In this document: piece by piece, positions 14,092-14,857 of the stretch
How positions within the stretch are numbered: the stretch's first letter is position 1
Layout of the letters: each line of letters starts with the position of its first letter
DNA from: Collinsella sp.
GTDB lineage: Bacteria; Actinomycetota; Coriobacteriia; Coriobacteriales; Coriobacteriaceae
Assembly (NCBI GenBank): GCA_022713905.1
Contig: JAIHTM010000036.1
Location: 1-14,857, forward strand
DNA length: 14,857 nt
Direction of reading: 5' to 3'
Program-made: the position numbers and the translations under genes
Notes under the pieces: generated by a model
The model's input: the letters and a program-made list of their open reading frames with translations, nothing else
Database searches by the model: none
Told to the model about the DNA's origin: nothing

Positions 14092-14540
14092 GCTCGAGCC
14101 TCCCTCAGACATTTTGCCGAGATAAGGACAAGCTCATCCATGGTATGAACAATCTGTCCGGAATTGATGACACGGGCTGTAAAACGCGCTTTGCCAAAAT
14201 CCATCATATGGTAGAGGTTGATGGTGATGTCATGTTTGGAGGCGATGCGCAAGATCCAATAGGCGCAATTATCTCCGCAGGTTGAGGCGTTGTAGAGGTT
14301 TTGAGGCATAAAGAGCATCAGTAGAAGTGTTTTGGTGCCCGTTGATAGTTTTTCTGGCGGAATAACGCCAAGCACCTTGGTGTCAATTGCGTTTGCGCCA
14401 AGAACAGTGCCATTATCAATAGATTTGATAATGCGCTGTGACAGGGGATCTTGCAGCCAAGAGGGAGAGTAGCTGTAATCAAAGAATGTCGACGTGTCAT
14501 AAATCACATCGTTTCTGTCGCCGTAGTGAATGCTGAGCAT
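14088..14540 (-). CDS. DUF4869-like protein, first gene of a two-gene operon
   Basis: A 150-residue protein beginning MLSIHYGDRND. Landmarks I associate with DUF4869 are present: FFDYSYSPSWLQDP, the LSTGTKTLLLM segment, NASTCGDNCAYWIL with two cysteines, and DITINLYHMMDF. The family has no known function. No signal peptide or membrane helix is seen, so a cytoplasmic location is likely. ATG 14540 was chosen over the upstream in-frame ATG at 14618 because GGAGGA (14544-14549) precedes it and the family begins at this methionine. Its TGA shares bases with the ATG of the P-loop ATPase gene, so the two products are probably made in fixed ratio and act together. GC is low relative to the window, consistent with a mobile accessory module. 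The family name is from memory of the motif pattern. Confidence 0.72.
   Translation of the reverse strand: MLSIHYGDRNDVIYDTSTFFDYSYSPSWLQDPLSQRIIKSIDNGTVLGANAIDTKVLGVIPPEKLSTGTKTLLLMLFMPQNLYNASTCGDNCAYWILRIASKHDITINLYHMMDFGKARFTARVINSGQIVHTMDELVLISAKCLREARA
14099..14104 (-). promoter_or_regulatory. Shine-Dalgarno site deciding the ATPase start
   Basis: GGGAGG on the minus strand lies seven bases before ATG 14091. It favours the ATGA-overlap start over the longer ATG at 14112. Confidence 0.7.
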
Positions 14541-14543
14541 TGT

Positions 14544-14549
14544 TCCTCC
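14544..14549 (-). promoter_or_regulatory. Shine-Dalgarno site of the DUF4869-like gene
   Basis: GGAGGA on the minus strand lies three bases before ATG 14540 (slightly short). It supports the shorter start. Confidence 0.6.
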
Positions 14550-14568
14550 ATGGTTGCCTGTTGCGACT

Positions 14569-14599
14569 ACTTTACCATGTTGGGGTCGATTTTCCTCAA
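14569..14599 (-). promoter_or_regulatory. Possible promoter of the DUF4869/ATPase operon
   Basis: On the minus strand TGGTAAAGT (14577-14569) fits an extended -10, with TTGAGG (14599-14594) 19 bp upstream of TAAAGT. The leader would be about 20-25 nt. Confidence 0.35.
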
Positions 14600-14857
14600 G
14601 CAGTGGGTAACGGGTCAATCAACATGTCTGTTAGAACGAACCGATGACTTTTACAGGGGTAACAGCTTTCTATCCTGCGGTAATTGCCTGTCTCGATATG
14701 TTGGATTTAGCAGGGCGAAACTAACGATATTCCACGATAAGTTTATACAAGTTTATATAAACATTATTATGATTTACAATTTAGTCCAGCAGTTGAAACG
14801 ATTGTAAAAAAGGATAAGAAAAATCCTAAAAGAGTTCTTAGAGATGTAAAGAAACAA
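14600..14857. other. Right-edge region without an assignable gene; last 117 nt strongly AT-rich
   Basis: Between the DUF4869 start (14540) and the edge there are 317 nt with no gene I can support. Bases 14600-14735 show nothing distinctive and contain no tRNA-like fold. From 14741 to 14857 a hand count gives 29 G+C of 117, far below the window average. One plus-strand frame is open from 14741 to the edge (containing FSPAVETIVKK, then KNPKRVLRDVKKQ) but has no ATG, GTG or TTG start. A minus-strand frame also enters from the edge and stops at 14768 with a Phe/Leu-rich tail. Either could be the end of a neighbouring gene; neither can be assigned. Confidence 0.4.
14739..14762. repeat. Tandem AAGTTTATA repeat and 12-bp perfect palindrome
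   Basis: AAGTTTATA occurs at 14739-14747 and again at 14749-14757. The second copy runs into GTTTATATAAAC (14751-14762), which equals its own reverse complement. This arrangement suits a dimeric regulator site next to a promoter. Function is inferred. Confidence 0.5.

Noticed and set aside
14451..14807. A 118-codon plus-strand frame over the start of the DUF4869 gene
   Set aside because: Half of it is antisense to the DUF4869-like gene, there is no ribosome site of note, and the peptide has no protein-like domain.
14806..14827. A possible minus-strand terminator (AGGAT, 7-nt loop, ATCCT, then six T)
   Set aside because: The stem is only five A/T-rich base pairs in a very AT-rich stretch; it is likely to be chance.

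Overview
The window looks like a chromosomal stretch from a high-GC, Gram-positive gut actinobacterium of the Coriobacteriia, most likely Collinsella or a close relative. This is inferred from codon use, a sortase-anchored surface protein, TTG and GTG starts with strong Shine-Dalgarno sites, and the style of the glycosyltransferases. No rRNA, tRNA, CRISPR array, transposase or integrase was seen.

Layout. Bases 2-1000 (+) hold the end of an Rrf2-type cysteine-containing regulator, then a MntA/HepT-type nucleotidyltransferase/HEPN toxin-antitoxin pair that overlaps by 14 nt and has lower GC than its surroundings. Bases 1129-2907 (+) encode a secreted, wall-anchored protein: signal peptide, N-terminal domain with a lysozyme-like motif order, long Ser/Asp/Gly and Lys/Glu linker, Thr run, and an MPKTG sorting signal. 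A clear intrinsic terminator follows. Bases 3110-4906 (+) encode a member of the AAA-ATPase-like/PD-(D/E)XK family in which the Walker B glutamate and the nuclease E-x-K residues are all substituted. Bases 4931-5950 (-) encode a galactofuranosyltransferase-like GT2 enzyme. From the divergent intergenic region, bases 6207-13117 (+) carry five GT2 genes. The first four are ordered A1-B1-A2-B2, which points to duplication of a two-gene unit. The fifth is an 828-residue protein with an unassigned N-terminal region and two GT2 domains. Bases 13114-14540 (-) hold a two-gene operon with an ATGA overlap and lower GC: a DUF4869-like protein followed by a P-loop ATPase with a possible TOPRIM-like second half. 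The last ~120 bases are very AT-rich and carry a perfect palindrome and tandem repeats. They probably mark the edge of foreign DNA or the start of another gene.

How the genes work together. The six glycosyltransferases probably build a surface polysaccharide or teichoic-acid-like glycan, and the galactofuranosyltransferase-like enzyme suggests that galactofuranose is one of its sugars. No flippase, polymerase, transporter or sugar-nucleotide synthesis gene is in the window, so the cassette must rely on genes elsewhere. MntA/HepT and the DUF4869/ATPase pair are accessory two-gene modules at the flanks. The first fits a known type VII toxin-antitoxin family. The second is the best candidate here for an undescribed system.
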